In this document: piece after piece, positions 28,059-37,700 of the stretch
How the letters are laid out: each line of letters starts with the position of its first letter
How positions within the stretch are numbered: the stretch's first letter is position 1
Assembly: GCF_031585635.1 (NCBI RefSeq)
Contig: NZ_CP134195.1
Location: forward strand, 3,658,001 to 3,722,000
Length of the DNA stretch: 64,000 nucleotides
Direction: 5' to 3'
Source of the DNA: Paraburkholderia sp. FT54
GTDB taxonomy: Bacteria > Pseudomonadota > Gammaproteobacteria > Burkholderiales > Burkholderiaceae
Notes under the pieces: generated by a model
Database searches by the model: none
Told to the model about the DNA's origin: nothing
The model's input: the letters and a program-made list of their open reading frames with translations, nothing else
Position numbers and translations under genes: made by a program

Positions 28059-29138
28059 ATGACGCTGCCCCCAATCCAAGACTCCACCGATACCCGTCTC
28101 GACCTGCTCAAAGCCTGGCTGAAAGGCCACGCGGCGCGCCATGCGCTCGAGCTCGACACCCTTGTCCCGGCTTCGTCCGACGCCAGTTTTCGCCGCTATT
28201 TCCGCCTCGCCGGTAAGGCGGCGGAAGGCGAAAGCAGCGGCACGCTGATCGCCGTCGATGCACCGCCGCCCGAAAAGTGCCGCGAATTCGTCCAGGTCGC
28301 GCAGTTGCTCGCGGCCGCCGGGGTAAACGTGCCGCGTGTGCTGGAGGTCGATTTCGAGGCCGGCTTCATGCTCGTCACCGATCTGGGCACGGCTTCGTAC
28401 CTCGGCGCGCTGACCGAAGCGCAACACGCGGACGACCCGCGCCGCGCCCGCACGCTGATGCGCGACGCGCTCGACGCGCTGATCCGCTGGCAACTCACCT
28501 CCCGCGAAGATGTGCTGCCGCCGTTCGACGAAGCCTTCCTGCGCCGCGAGATGGAGTTGATGCCGGAGTGGTTCCTCGGCCGGCATCTGGGCCACGGGGT
28601 GGACGAAAAAGTCCGTAACGTGCTGGATCGCACGTTCGCGCTGCTGGTCGCGAGCGCCCGCGCGCAGCCGCAGGTGTTCATGCTGCGGGACTTCATGCCG
28701 CGCAATCTGATGATCGCCGCCGCGCCGAATCCAGTGAACCCCGGCGTGCTGGACTTCCAGGACGCGGTGTACGGCCCGATCACCTACGACGTCGCCTCGC
28801 TGTTGCGTGACGCGTTCCTGAGTTGGGACGAGGAGTTCGAGCTGGATTGCTTCGTGTACTACTGGGAGCGGGCGAAAAAAGCCGGCCTGCCGGTCGATCC
28901 CGATTTCGGCGAGTTCTACCGCCAGATCGAATGGATGGGTCTGCAACGGCACATCAAGGTGCTCGGTCTCTTCTGCCGGATCAACTACCGCGACGGCAAA
29001 CCACACTACATGAAGGATCTGCCGCGTTTCATCGGCTACGCGCGCAAGGTTGCTGAACGCTATGCACCGCTGCGTCCGTTCGCGAAGCTCCTCGACGATC
29101 TCGAAGGCCGCGCGAACGAAGTCGGCTACACCTTCTGA
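28059..29138 (+). CDS. amgK: Sugar kinase AmgK (N-acetylmuramate/N-acetylglucosamine kinase)
   Basis: Phosphorylates MurNAc or GlcNAc at the anomeric carbon in the MurNAc recycling route that bypasses de novo UDP-MurNAc synthesis and gives fosfomycin tolerance in Pseudomonas. It has 359 residues and an aminoglycoside-phosphotransferase fold. The kinase signature is MLRDFMPRNLM (Asp and Asn) followed by LDFQDA. murU follows 3 bases downstream. The pair faces lptD, the arrangement known in Pseudomonas. An in-frame TTG further upstream was not preferred. Confidence 0.88.
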   Translation: MTLPPIQDSTDTRLDLLKAWLKGHAARHALELDTLVPASSDASFRRYFRLAGKAAEGESSGTLIAVDAPPPEKCREFVQVAQLLAAAGVNVPRVLEVDFEAGFMLVTDLGTASYLGALTEAQHADDPRRARTLMRDALDALIRWQLTSREDVLPPFDEAFLRREMELMPEWFLGRHLGHGVDEKVRNVLDRTFALLVASARAQPQVFMLRDFMPRNLMIAAAPNPVNPGVLDFQDAVYGPITYDVASLLRDAFLSWDEEFELDCFVYYWERAKKAGLPVDPDFGEFYRQIEWMGLQRHIKVLGLFCRINYRDGKPHYMKDLPRFIGYARKVAERYAPLRPFAKLLDDLEGRANEVGYTF

Positions 29139-29141
29139 CCG

Positions 29142-29870
29142 ATGACGATGTCCCTGAAGAAAGCGATGATTTTCGCCGCGGGCCGCGGCGAGCGCATGCG
29201 TCCGTTAACCGATACGTGCCCCAAGCCTTTGCTCGACGTGGGCGGCAAGCCGCTGATCGTCTGGCAGATTGAACGGCTCGCGCAGGCGGGCTTTCGAACC
29301 ATTGTGATCAACTACGCGTGGCTCGGTGAACAGATCGAAGCCACCCTTGGCGACGGCTCGCGCTGGCAAGTCCAGTTGCGCTACTCGGCCGAGCGCGAGG
29401 CGCTGGAGACGGCGGGCGGCATCGTGCAGGCGTTGCCGCTGCTCGAGGATGACGGCGCGAGCGAAGTGTTCGTCGCGGTCAGCGGCGACGTGTACGCGGA
29501 TTTCGATTACGCCACGTTGAACGCGCGCGCCGAAAAGTTGCAAGCCTTGCCCGAGCCGGGCATGCATCTGGTGATGGTGCCGAACCCGGCGTTTCATCCA
29601 AACGGCGACTTTGCGTTAAGGGACGACGGCGCGTTGTCGCTCGATGCGCAGCCGCGCTTCACGTTCGGCAATATCGGTCTCTACGACACGCGCATGTTTC
29701 GTAACCTGCCGAGCGGCACGCGGCGCGCGCTCACGCCGTACTATCGCGATACGATTGCACGCGGTCTCGCGAGCGGCGAGTTGTACGAGGGCTTGTGGGA
29801 GAACGTCGGCACGCCGGCGCAGTTGGGCGAACTGGATCAGCGTTTGCGCGTGTCAGACGGCAAGCGCTAG
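29142..29870 (+). CDS. murU: N-acetylmuramate alpha-1-phosphate uridylyltransferase
   Basis: Converts MurNAc-1-phosphate to UDP-MurNAc, the next step after AmgK. It has 242 residues. The nucleotidyltransferase signature AAGRGERMRPLT occurs at about 12-23, with the CPKPLLDVGGKP lysine and the VSGDVYADFDY metal-site Asp. The C-terminus has WENVGTPAQL. It is likely translationally coupled to amgK, with a 3-base gap. It is followed within 20 bases by a 7-bp tandem repeat. Confidence 0.88.
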   Translation: MTMSLKKAMIFAAGRGERMRPLTDTCPKPLLDVGGKPLIVWQIERLAQAGFRTIVINYAWLGEQIEATLGDGSRWQVQLRYSAEREALETAGGIVQALPLLEDDGASEVFVAVSGDVYADFDYATLNARAEKLQALPEPGMHLVMVPNPAFHPNGDFALRDDGALSLDAQPRFTFGNIGLYDTRMFRNLPSGTRRALTPYYRDTIARGLASGELYEGLWENVGTPAQLGELDQRLRVSDGKR

Positions 29871-29890
29871 GCGTTCGGAGTTCGGTGCCA

Positions 29891-29959
29891 GGCGTTTGGC
29901 GTTTGGCGTTTGGCGTTTGGCGTTTGGCGTTTGGCGTTTGGCGTTTGGCGTTTGGCGTT
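29891..29959. repeat. Heptanucleotide tandem repeat (GGCGTTT)x9.9
   Basis: Nine complete GGCGTTT units plus GGCGTT, without interruption, are found in the intergenic space after murU. A heptamer shifts the frame on each unit change. The repeat lies outside coding regions, and small ORFs read through it are artefacts. It is a candidate variable-number locus. Confidence 0.95.
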
Positions 29960-30016
29960 CAAGTTTTCGCGCCGCGCCGCATTGCAGGCAACAACGCAAA
30001 AATCGCCGCACAAGTT

Positions 30017-31906
30017 TTATCCACCACCCTCTCCCGCGCCCACGGCTTCCGCTGACTCCGGCGCTTCGGCCGCGCGCTGCTGCTGCAACGCCCACATCTG
30101 CGCGAACAAACCGTTCGCGCGCAACAGTTCCGCATGCGTGCCGCGTTCGACGATCCGCCCTTTGTCCATCACGATGATCTGCTGCGCGTGCACCACCGTC
30201 GAAAGCCGGTGTGCGATGATCAGCGTGGTGCGCTCGCGGGCGATCTGATCGAGTTCGTGCTGAATGGCTCGCTCGGAACGCGAATCGAGCGCGGAGGTCG
30301 CTTCGTCGAACAACAGGATCGGCGGATTCTTGAGGATGGTCCGCGCAATCGCCACGCGTTGCTTTTCGCCACCGGACAGTTTGAGGCCACGCTCACCCAC
30401 CGGTGTCTCGTAGCCCTTCGGCAATCCTTCGATGAACTCGTGAATATGCGCCGCGCGCGCCGCCGCAATCACTTCTTCGCGTGTCGCCGAAGGCCGGCCG
30501 TAAGCGATGTTGTAGTAGATCGAATCGTTGAACAGCACCGTATCCTGCGGCACGATGCCGATCGAGGCCCGCAGCGAATCCTGCGTGACGTCGCGAATAT
30601 CCTGACCGTCGATGGTGATTGCACCGCCCGTCGCGCGGTCCAGATCGTAGAAGCGGAACATCAGCCGTGCGAGGGTCGATTTGCCCGAGCCACTATGGCC
30701 GACCACAGCCGTCGTGGTGCCGGCCGGAATCGTGAAGCTCACGTCGTGCAGAATCTGGCGCGCCGGTTCGTAGGCGAAGTTCACCCGCTCGAAACGCACC
30801 TGCGCGCCGCTCACGCGCAACGCGGGCGCGCCGTCGAGGTCGGGCACTTCCCGCGCCGCGCCGAGCAGCGTGAACATGCGGTCCATATCGGTGAGGCTTT
30901 GCTTCAACTCGCGATACACGACGCCGAGAAAATTCAGCGGAATATAAAGCTGCAACATGAAGGTGTTGATCAGCACCAGATCGCCGAGCGTGAGGCGTCC
31001 GGCCATCACGCCTTGCGTGGCGCGCCACAGAATGAACACGAGCCCCGTGCCGATGATCGCCTGCTGGCCGAAGTTCAGCGCCGACAGCGAGCGCTGCGAT
31101 TTGATCGCCGCCGTGCGATAGCGCTTGAGGTTTTCGTCGTAGCGGCTCGCTTCCCACTCTTCATTGCCGAAGTATTTGACCGTCTCGTAGTTCAGCAGCG
31201 AATCGATCGCGCGTGAATTCGCCTTCGAGTCGAGATCGTTCATGGTGCGGCGAAAATGCGTGCGCCACTCCGTGACCTTCACCGTGAAGACGATGTACAC
31301 GGCGAGCGCAATGAACGTGACCACCGCGTAATACGCCTCGTATTTGACGACGAAAAAGCCGAGCACGAGCCCGACTTCGACGAGCGTCGGCAGAATGCTG
31401 TACAGCGAATACGAGATCAGTTGCGTGATGCCGCGTGTGCCGCGCTCGATATCGCGCGACATGCCGCCCGTCTGCCGTTCGAGATGAAAGCGCAACGACA
31501 GCGCATGCAAATGGCGGAACACTTTCAGCGCCAGTTGCCGCACGGCGCTTTCGGTCACTTTGGAAAACAGGATCTCGCGCAATTCGGTGAACAGCGACGT
31601 GGACAGCCGCACCACCGCATACGCGACTACCAGCAGGCCGACACCGCCCAGCAACACGATGCCGGGCGAATCGTGCGCGCGGCCGAGCGCGGTGAGATGC
31701 TGCACCGAGGCGAGGCCATCGACGATCCGCTTCATCACGATCGGCACACCAAGGTTCGCGATCTTCGCACCGATCAGGCAGCTCAGCGCGAAGCCGACCC
31801 GCCATTTATACGTGGCGAGATACGGCAGCAGCGACAGGATCGTCTGCCAGTCGTTGCGCGGCTGGGTGGAGATCGGCGAGGGTTCGGACGAGGGCGTGCG
31901 GCGCAT
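30017..31906 (-). CDS. Atm1-type ABC transporter (heavy-metal/Fe-S-related exporter)
   Basis: A 629-residue half-transporter with an N-terminal ABC_membrane domain (about residues 30-330, six hydrophobic helices) fused to an ATPase. Walker A is GHSGSGKST, the signature is LSGGEKQR, Walker B is ILLFDEATSALD and the switch is IAHRLST. The YFGNEEWE(A)SRYDENLK region in the loop is typical of the Atm1/HMT1 subgroup, which exports glutathione polysulfide or metal complexes. The ATG at 31906 starts MRRTPSSEPSPIST. The upstream part of the frame is a non-ATG extension. Confidence 0.87.
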   Translation of the reverse strand: MRRTPSSEPSPISTQPRNDWQTILSLLPYLATYKWRVGFALSCLIGAKIANLGVPIVMKRIVDGLASVQHLTALGRAHDSPGIVLLGGVGLLVVAYAVVRLSTSLFTELREILFSKVTESAVRQLALKVFRHLHALSLRFHLERQTGGMSRDIERGTRGITQLISYSLYSILPTLVEVGLVLGFFVVKYEAYYAVVTFIALAVYIVFTVKVTEWRTHFRRTMNDLDSKANSRAIDSLLNYETVKYFGNEEWEASRYDENLKRYRTAAIKSQRSLSALNFGQQAIIGTGLVFILWRATQGVMAGRLTLGDLVLINTFMLQLYIPLNFLGVVYRELKQSLTDMDRMFTLLGAAREVPDLDGAPALRVSGAQVRFERVNFAYEPARQILHDVSFTIPAGTTTAVVGHSGSGKSTLARLMFRFYDLDRATGGAITIDGQDIRDVTQDSLRASIGIVPQDTVLFNDSIYYNIAYGRPSATREEVIAAARAAHIHEFIEGLPKGYETPVGERGLKLSGGEKQRVAIARTILKNPPILLFDEATSALDSRSERAIQHELDQIARERTTLIIAHRLSTVVHAQQIIVMDKGRIVERGTHAELLRANGLFAQMWALQQQRAAEAPESAEAVGAGEGGG

Positions 31907-32160
31907 GGAGGTCGGCTGGAGAGAGTGTGGAAGTGACCGAACCCCGTCACACACGGGTCCAACTCACTCCCACGAAGTCTGCGGCGCCCGCCTTCACTGT
32001 GGACGACTTAAGCGCCTTGTCATCCGGATGAGTCTAACGTATTCGCAGCCCGCCGGCTTTCGCCGATCGGTCCCACGGTATCCGCTGCGGGATGGTTTCC
32101 ACGAGGATCGGCTTCAGCCGCGGCAGGAATACTTCCCCGCCAACCGCTTGCGGAGTCCCG

Positions 32161-33918
32161 TCAACTGCTTTGCGGCCTGAACTTATATTTTTCGGTCTGC
32201 ATGGATTTATAGTCGTACAGGAGAGGATCGCCTACGCGCCCTTTCGATGCAGCTCTTTTGAGCGCACCTTTATCATAAAGTACGCTGACTGAGACGCGTC
32301 CTTGTGCATCTTTTCGAACCAGCGCAATACCCGTTGCCGTCGACGCTATTTTCTTATCGGTCTCAAAATAATTGTTGACGTGCATTCCTTCCGACCGTTC
32401 CCATTCCGGCCGATTAATACGCGTATCGTCCTGCGGACGGCCCTTGTCAAATTTTCCGTTATAGATGATCACGGAAAACGGATAATCACCCCCGATGTCG
32501 ACCAGATCGTTATTACTCGGTTGGTCCAGTCCTTTTCTTCGCGCATCTGCCTTTAAATGTTCGTGCGCCTCGCGCAGACTGCTCACGCCCTCCCGAGCGG
32601 TTTTCCAGTTTCCCGCCGGAGCGGACGTCCCGGCATGGTAAGCATAAAACTTCTGGTTATCCGCAGCGAACATCACCGTACACCCGCTGAGACTCCCTGT
32701 TGTTACCAGCACTGATCCTTTGGGCGGTATATCCGCAAAGGAAATTGCAACAGCACCCACCCCTTCCTTGCCGTTCTCCAGTTCGATCACGTTGGTCTTG
32801 TCACTCAGCTTGGTCTTGCCGCGTCCCCATTGACCGAAGTAACTGCCCGAGTTCGGAGAAAAAGAAGTGACGTCCCGCCCATTTCCCGTTTTCAGAACTT
32901 CCTGTGCCTCAGTAGAAGTGATATTCGGCAATTTAGCCGGCTCAGACATTTTCATGTCCTTGTCGTAACGATAAAAACTGAATGGGCTGTTGATCTCACT
33001 CGTGGTCTTGAGATAAATGGCGCCTTTGCCCTCGAGCGGCGCAATATCGCCTTTCCTGACACGGTAAGCATCGGTATAAAACGCTCCCTGGATTTTCGAT
33101 TTGACGGACGTTGGGCGCCGCTCTTTTGAGCTGGCACGAGGTCGTGGCTCGCTGCCGGAACGTGGCCTGCCGGGGCGACCGATCGCTTTGGGCCGCGCCC
33201 CACGGTCGATTCCGCTGGGGCCGGCCGTCTCGCCCGGCAATTTAGGGGGCGTTGTCGGACTCAACGGGTAGCCGAGGCGGCCATCAGGCAGTCGCTTTGG
33301 AGGAACGAAAACCGGCCTTCTCGGTGGCGGATTCGCTACGGTGCCTTGCTTCCGCGTAACGGGTATTTCGATGCTTCTTTGGGATGGCAAATCGTTAATA
33401 CTGAATACCAGGTCGTGCACCTGATCCAGGTTCAAAGGCTTGTCTTTCGACATGGTTCCCAACGCGTCGGCGGAAACAGTTGCCAAATTCATCGCGCTGC
33501 CGGCCGGCGCCACCCCTCGAATCGCCACCAGCACGGAATCGATCTGAGCAGTATCTTCTGCAATTTCTTTCTTCTCCTGATTGGTGATATTCCTACCGTG
33601 GACCAAGACGTGGTGCACGTCACTGACACTCGCGGCAAAAGCGCCAATAGGGTGTCTAAGCGCATCTTTTAACGTTTCCAACACGCTTTCCAAGGTGTAA
33701 TCGGTTCTGACGCGAGTGCCCCCTACATATTGCACTTCATCCGGGCCGTTCCTTGGCGGCGGGTTCCCAGGCGGCGGAGCGTCCGAGCGATGATCGTCAG
33801 GTATACGACGCTTCGTGCGAGACCCGGAGCGGGGGCTTTGTACTTCGCCGGCGCGCGCCGTATTATTCGCTTCCGGCTCTTGCCAATCGGGCGTTACAGG
33901 ATCGCTATTGATTCTCAT
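32161..33918 (-). CDS. Predicted secreted effector with CNF-like glutamine-deamidase domain
   Basis: A 585-residue protein not belonging to a family that I can name with certainty. Regions: Ser/Arg-rich N-terminus (1-65); a helical, charged segment (75-180); a Pro-rich linker (195-270); a C-terminal domain (about 275-585). The C-terminal domain contains LSGC with Cys413 and His428 (FYAYHAGT), 15 residues apart. CNF1 of E. coli has LSGC with Cys866 and His881, also 15 apart, and both residues catalyse deamidation of a Rho GTPase glutamine. The order is also similar (VLVTTGSLSGCTVMFA). The start at 33918 (MRINSDPVTP) has a weak ribosome-binding site; an ATG at 34035 would add 39 residues. GC content is lower than in neighbours. 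No immunity gene is adjacent, consistent with a eukaryotic target. How it is secreted is not shown by the sequence. Confidence 0.65.
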   Translation of the reverse strand: MRINSDPVTPDWQEPEANNTARAGEVQSPRSGSRTKRRIPDDHRSDAPPPGNPPPRNGPDEVQYVGGTRVRTDYTLESVLETLKDALRHPIGAFAASVSDVHHVLVHGRNITNQEKKEIAEDTAQIDSVLVAIRGVAPAGSAMNLATVSADALGTMSKDKPLNLDQVHDLVFSINDLPSQRSIEIPVTRKQGTVANPPPRRPVFVPPKRLPDGRLGYPLSPTTPPKLPGETAGPSGIDRGARPKAIGRPGRPRSGSEPRPRASSKERRPTSVKSKIQGAFYTDAYRVRKGDIAPLEGKGAIYLKTTSEINSPFSFYRYDKDMKMSEPAKLPNITSTEAQEVLKTGNGRDVTSFSPNSGSYFGQWGRGKTKLSDKTNVIELENGKEGVGAVAISFADIPPKGSVLVTTGSLSGCTVMFAADNQKFYAYHAGTSAPAGNWKTAREGVSSLREAHEHLKADARRKGLDQPSNNDLVDIGGDYPFSVIIYNGKFDKGRPQDDTRINRPEWERSEGMHVNNYFETDKKIASTATGIALVRKDAQGRVSVSVLYDKGALKRAASKGRVGDPLLYDYKSMQTEKYKFRPQSS

Positions 33919-34390
33919 CGATAATCTCGCGTCATCATTTTTCGGGACATGCGCAGACCTCGTTTTTATGGCTCCAAACCGCAATCGGCGGCAATGCCTT
34001 GTATATGTGGAACGAGGTAGCCCAGGAACCGCCATCGTGCGCCGATCTTTTTACGGAAGGTGTTACTCAAGCACTTCGTAACGCCACTTCGTGCGAGAGC
34101 ATCGAAACGGAACGCCGCGCCACCGACTCCCGGCGCATCACCGGTCATCAGCGGCACACATACTGGTTGCCAACCAACCGCGCGCACTACTTCCGTTACG
34201 CGCCCTGCCTGGATGCTTTCCCGTACAATTCCGACTTTTACTGTCGCAGAAGCCGGCTGGCGCCGCTTTTCATGGGTTGGCCCGCCGTGGGTGGCACGTT
34301 GGCCGTGCGGTGCGTGCCGTACCGTTGTCGTGAAATGCCCCGCCTGCCGGTCGAGCCGACCGAGCCAACACGTTTCTCAAGGGTGTCCCG
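33919..34390. other. Divergent intergenic region, effector / thioesterase
   Basis: 472 bp without a convincing gene. On the minus strand TTGCCG and CATAAA, 18 bp apart and just upstream of the effector start, could be a weak sigma-70 promoter. I looked for an HrpB-type box (TTCG spaced by 16) upstream of the effector and did not find one. Small open frames on the plus strand here overlap each other and show no family pattern. Confidence 0.4.
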
Positions 34391-34786
34391 ATGACCGATA
34401 TTCTCCAACTCCCGCAAAAGCACTGTGCGCTGCGCGTGGTGCCGCAGCCCTCGGATGCGAACGTCCACGGTGACGTGTTCGGCGGCTGGATCATGGCGCA
34501 AGTGGACATTGCCGGCTCGATTCCGGCAAGCCGCCGCGCCAACGGGCGGGTCGCGACCATCGCGGTCAACTCGTTCGTGTTCAAGCAGCCGGTGTTCGTC
34601 GGCGACCTGCTGAGCTTTTACGCGGACATCGTCAAGACGGGCAATACCTCGGTCACTGTAGCGGTCGAGGTCTACGCGCAGCGTATGAGCCTGACCGAAG
34701 ATCTCGTGAAGGTCACCGAAGCCACGCTGACCTACGTCGCCACCGATAGCGACCGGCGCCCGCGCGCGCTGCCGGTGCTGGATTGA
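34391..34786 (+). CDS. Acyl-CoA thioesterase (YciA-like hotdog protein)
   Basis: A 131-residue single hotdog-fold thioesterase that hydrolyses acyl-CoA to free acid and CoA. It has the N-terminal NVHGDVFGGWIMAQVD motif, whose Asn, His and Asp region and Gly pair form the active helix, and VNSFVFKQPVFVGDLLSFYADIV as the central strands. Specificity within the YciA group is broad. It is alone on its strand between the effector and the GGDEF-EAL gene. Confidence 0.88.
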   Translation: MTDILQLPQKHCALRVVPQPSDANVHGDVFGGWIMAQVDIAGSIPASRRANGRVATIAVNSFVFKQPVFVGDLLSFYADIVKTGNTSVTVAVEVYAQRMSLTEDLVKVTEATLTYVATDSDRRPRALPVLD

Positions 34787-34796
34787 GCGTGAGCGC

Positions 34797-37700
34797 TCAA
34801 ACCGTCGCCAGCTCGCGCCCCACACCTCCCTGCAGCAGTTCCGAAATCGCGTCCGTCGACAACGGCTTCGCGAAGTAGAACCCCTGCATCTCGTCGCACG
34901 CGCGCTCTTTCAGGAAGTCGAGCTGCGCGGACGTCTCCACGCCCTCGGCGATCACCTGCAACTTCAACGAATGCGCGAGCGCGATGATCGCCGAGGTGAT
35001 CGTCTCGTCATCGCCCGACACGCCGATATCGGAGACGAACGAGCGATCGATCTTCAGGCGGTCCACCGGGAAGCGCTTCAGATAGCTGAGACTCGAATAG
35101 CCGGTGCCGAAGTCGTCGATGGCGAGGCCGATGCCGAGCGCGTGCAGTTCGTTGAGCATCGACACCGCTTCTTCCGCGTTGCGCATGATCGTGCTTTCGG
35201 TCAGTTCGAGTTCGAGGTATTGCGGCTCGAGACCGGTCTCGGCCAGCACCTGCATGACCAGCTTGGCGATGTCACGCTGCTGGAACACCCGCGCCGACAG
35301 ATTCACCGAGACCCGCGCCGGCGGCAAACCTTCGTCCTGCCAGGCCTTGTTCTGGCGGCACGCCTCGCGCAGCACCCACTCCGAGAGCGGCCCGATCAGC
35401 CCGCTTTCCTCCGCGACCGGAATGAACGACGACGGCAGCACCAGTCCGACTTCCGGGTCGCGCCAGCGCACCAGCGCCTCGGTGCCGACGATCTGGCCGC
35501 TCACGATATCCACCTGCGGCTGGTAGTGCAGCAGGAATTCGTTGTCGCGCAACGCGCGGCGCAGACGCCGTTCGAGATTCAGGCGCGCGCCCGCGCTCGC
35601 GTTCATCTCCGGCTGATAGAACTGGAACGTGTTGCGGCCCATGTCTTTCGCGCGGTACATGGCGAGGTCGGCCTTCTTCATCAGCGTCTCGGCATCCTCG
35701 CCGTCTTGCGGAAACAGGCTCGCGCCCATGCTGCAGCCCACGTACAGCTCGGTGCCGTCGAGCCAGACGGGCTCGGAAATCGACGCGCGCACGCGCTCCA
35801 TCCACGCGATCAGCGACTGTTCGTCGACGGTGTCGGTCATCACGATCACGAACTCGTCGCCGCCGTGCCGCGCCACCGTATCGCTCGTGCGCGTGCAGCG
35901 CGCGAGGCGCTCGGCGACTACGCTGAGCAGCCGGTCGCCGACGCTGTGGCCGAGGCTGTCGTTGACGTTCTTGAAGCCGTCGAGATCGATGAACACGACC
36001 GCGACGCCCTTGTGATGCCGTTGCGCGATGATCAGCGCATGCTGCAGACGGTCGCGCAGCAGATTGCGGTTCGGCAGGCGCGTGAGGCTATCGTAATTGG
36101 CCTGATACTCGAGCTGTTCCTGATAGCGCATCAGATCGGTCACGTCGTTGATCACGCCGATGTGGTGCGTGATCACGCCGTCCTGATCCGGCACCGGCGC
36201 AATGAAAAGCTGATTCCAGAACAGCGCGCCGTCCTTGCGATAGTTGCGCACCACGGCGCTGACTTCGCGATTCGTCGTGAGCGCCTGGCGGATCAGCGCG
36301 ACGCCTTCCTGTTCGCGGTCGTCACGCTGCAGTACGCGGCAATCGTGGCCGATCACCTCGGCGGGATCGTAGCCGGTAATGCGCATGAACGCCGGGTTCA
36401 CATATTCGATCAGATTGCCGTTTGGCGACGGTGCGGTGATCAGAATCGCGTTGACGCTGGCGTCGAGCGCGCGGCTTTGCAGGCGCAAGGCAAGGTCGGC
36501 GCGCTTGCGCTCGGTGATGTCCGTGTAGGAACCGAGCACGCCGATCACGCGGCCGTCGCCGTCGGTGAACGGCAGCTTGCTCGTGACCGTGGTGCGATGC
36601 ACGCCGTCGATCACGAGGTCGACTTCGAAGTTCATCTTCGGCACGCCGGTGCTCACCACTTCCTTGTCGTGATCGTTCAGCAACGTGGAGAAGTCGCGCC
36701 ACGGCATGTCGGCGTCGCTCTTGCCCACCACCTGCTCCGGATACGCGAGCCCGGCATCGCGCGCGAACGCCATGTTGCAGCCGAGATAGCGCGACTCCAT
36801 GTCCTTCCAGAAAATGCGCTGCGGAATATTGTCGATCACCGCTTCGAGCATCTGGTTGGACCGCTGTGCCTCGGCTTCGGCGTTGATCTGCTCGGTGACA
36901 TCGTCGGCGAGCACGAAGAACGCCGCGCGGCCCATGAAGTTCAGCGCGTGATACGAAATGTCGGCGCTGATCGTCGAGCCGTCCTTGCGCCGGTGATGCC
37001 AGATGCCCGCCATGGTACGGCCGTGCTGGCCCGCGTCGCTGCGCTGCATATGCGATTCGAGACGCGAGATTTCGCCGTTCGGCCGGATCGCGCGAACCGT
37101 CATGCCGAGAAATTCGCTTTCGGTGTAGCCGTATTGCTGGATCGCGGCCGCGTTGACGGCGAGAAAACGCAGCGTCTCGCGATCGAAGATGTACATCGGC
37201 ACCGGATGCTCGTCAAACAGGCCGCGAAAGCGTTCGTCGTTGCGGCCGAGCGCGCGCACGCTGCGCAACTTCTCGCGCGCGCTGTTTTCGCGGGCGCCGA
37301 ACGTGAAGATCAGCAGCACGCTGCCGCCCAGCATGGTGACGATCAGCAGGAACATGGCCCGCTGCGTTTCGCTCGCCGACGCCGCGAGCGACGCCTGCAA
37401 GGCGCGGCTCTCCGCACCGCGCAGTGCCGCGAGACCGTCTTCGAGGCGATCCAGGCCGAGCCCGAGATGGGTGTAAGTCGAGGCCGCCCACTCGCGCGAC
37501 GCGTCCGGCCCGGCATTGGCGCTCCTGAGCAGCGCGCCGTCGATGTCGTGTTGCAACGCGTGGCTGTCCGAGCTCAACTTCGCGAGCGCATCGAGCATGG
37601 CGGGTTCGCCGGCCAGTTCGTTGCGCAGGTCGCGCTCCAGGCGCGCGAGCGTCGTGGCCATGTCGGTGCCCGCACTGGCCGGCGCCGACTCGCCCGATGC

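Noticed and set aside
29795..30248. ORFs rich in AFGVWRL repeats read through the heptamer array
   Set aside because: The repeated peptide only reflects the 7-bp tandem repeat; it has no start signal and no homology pattern.
33919..34100. Possible Hrp/PIP box upstream of the CNF-like gene
   Set aside because: TTCG repeats occur only with wrong spacing (9 bases) and wrong strand.
33999..34394. Overlapping plus-strand ORFs upstream of the thioesterase
   Set aside because: Cys/Arg-rich translations, three frames open at once and no family pattern; typical of noncoding GC-rich DNA.
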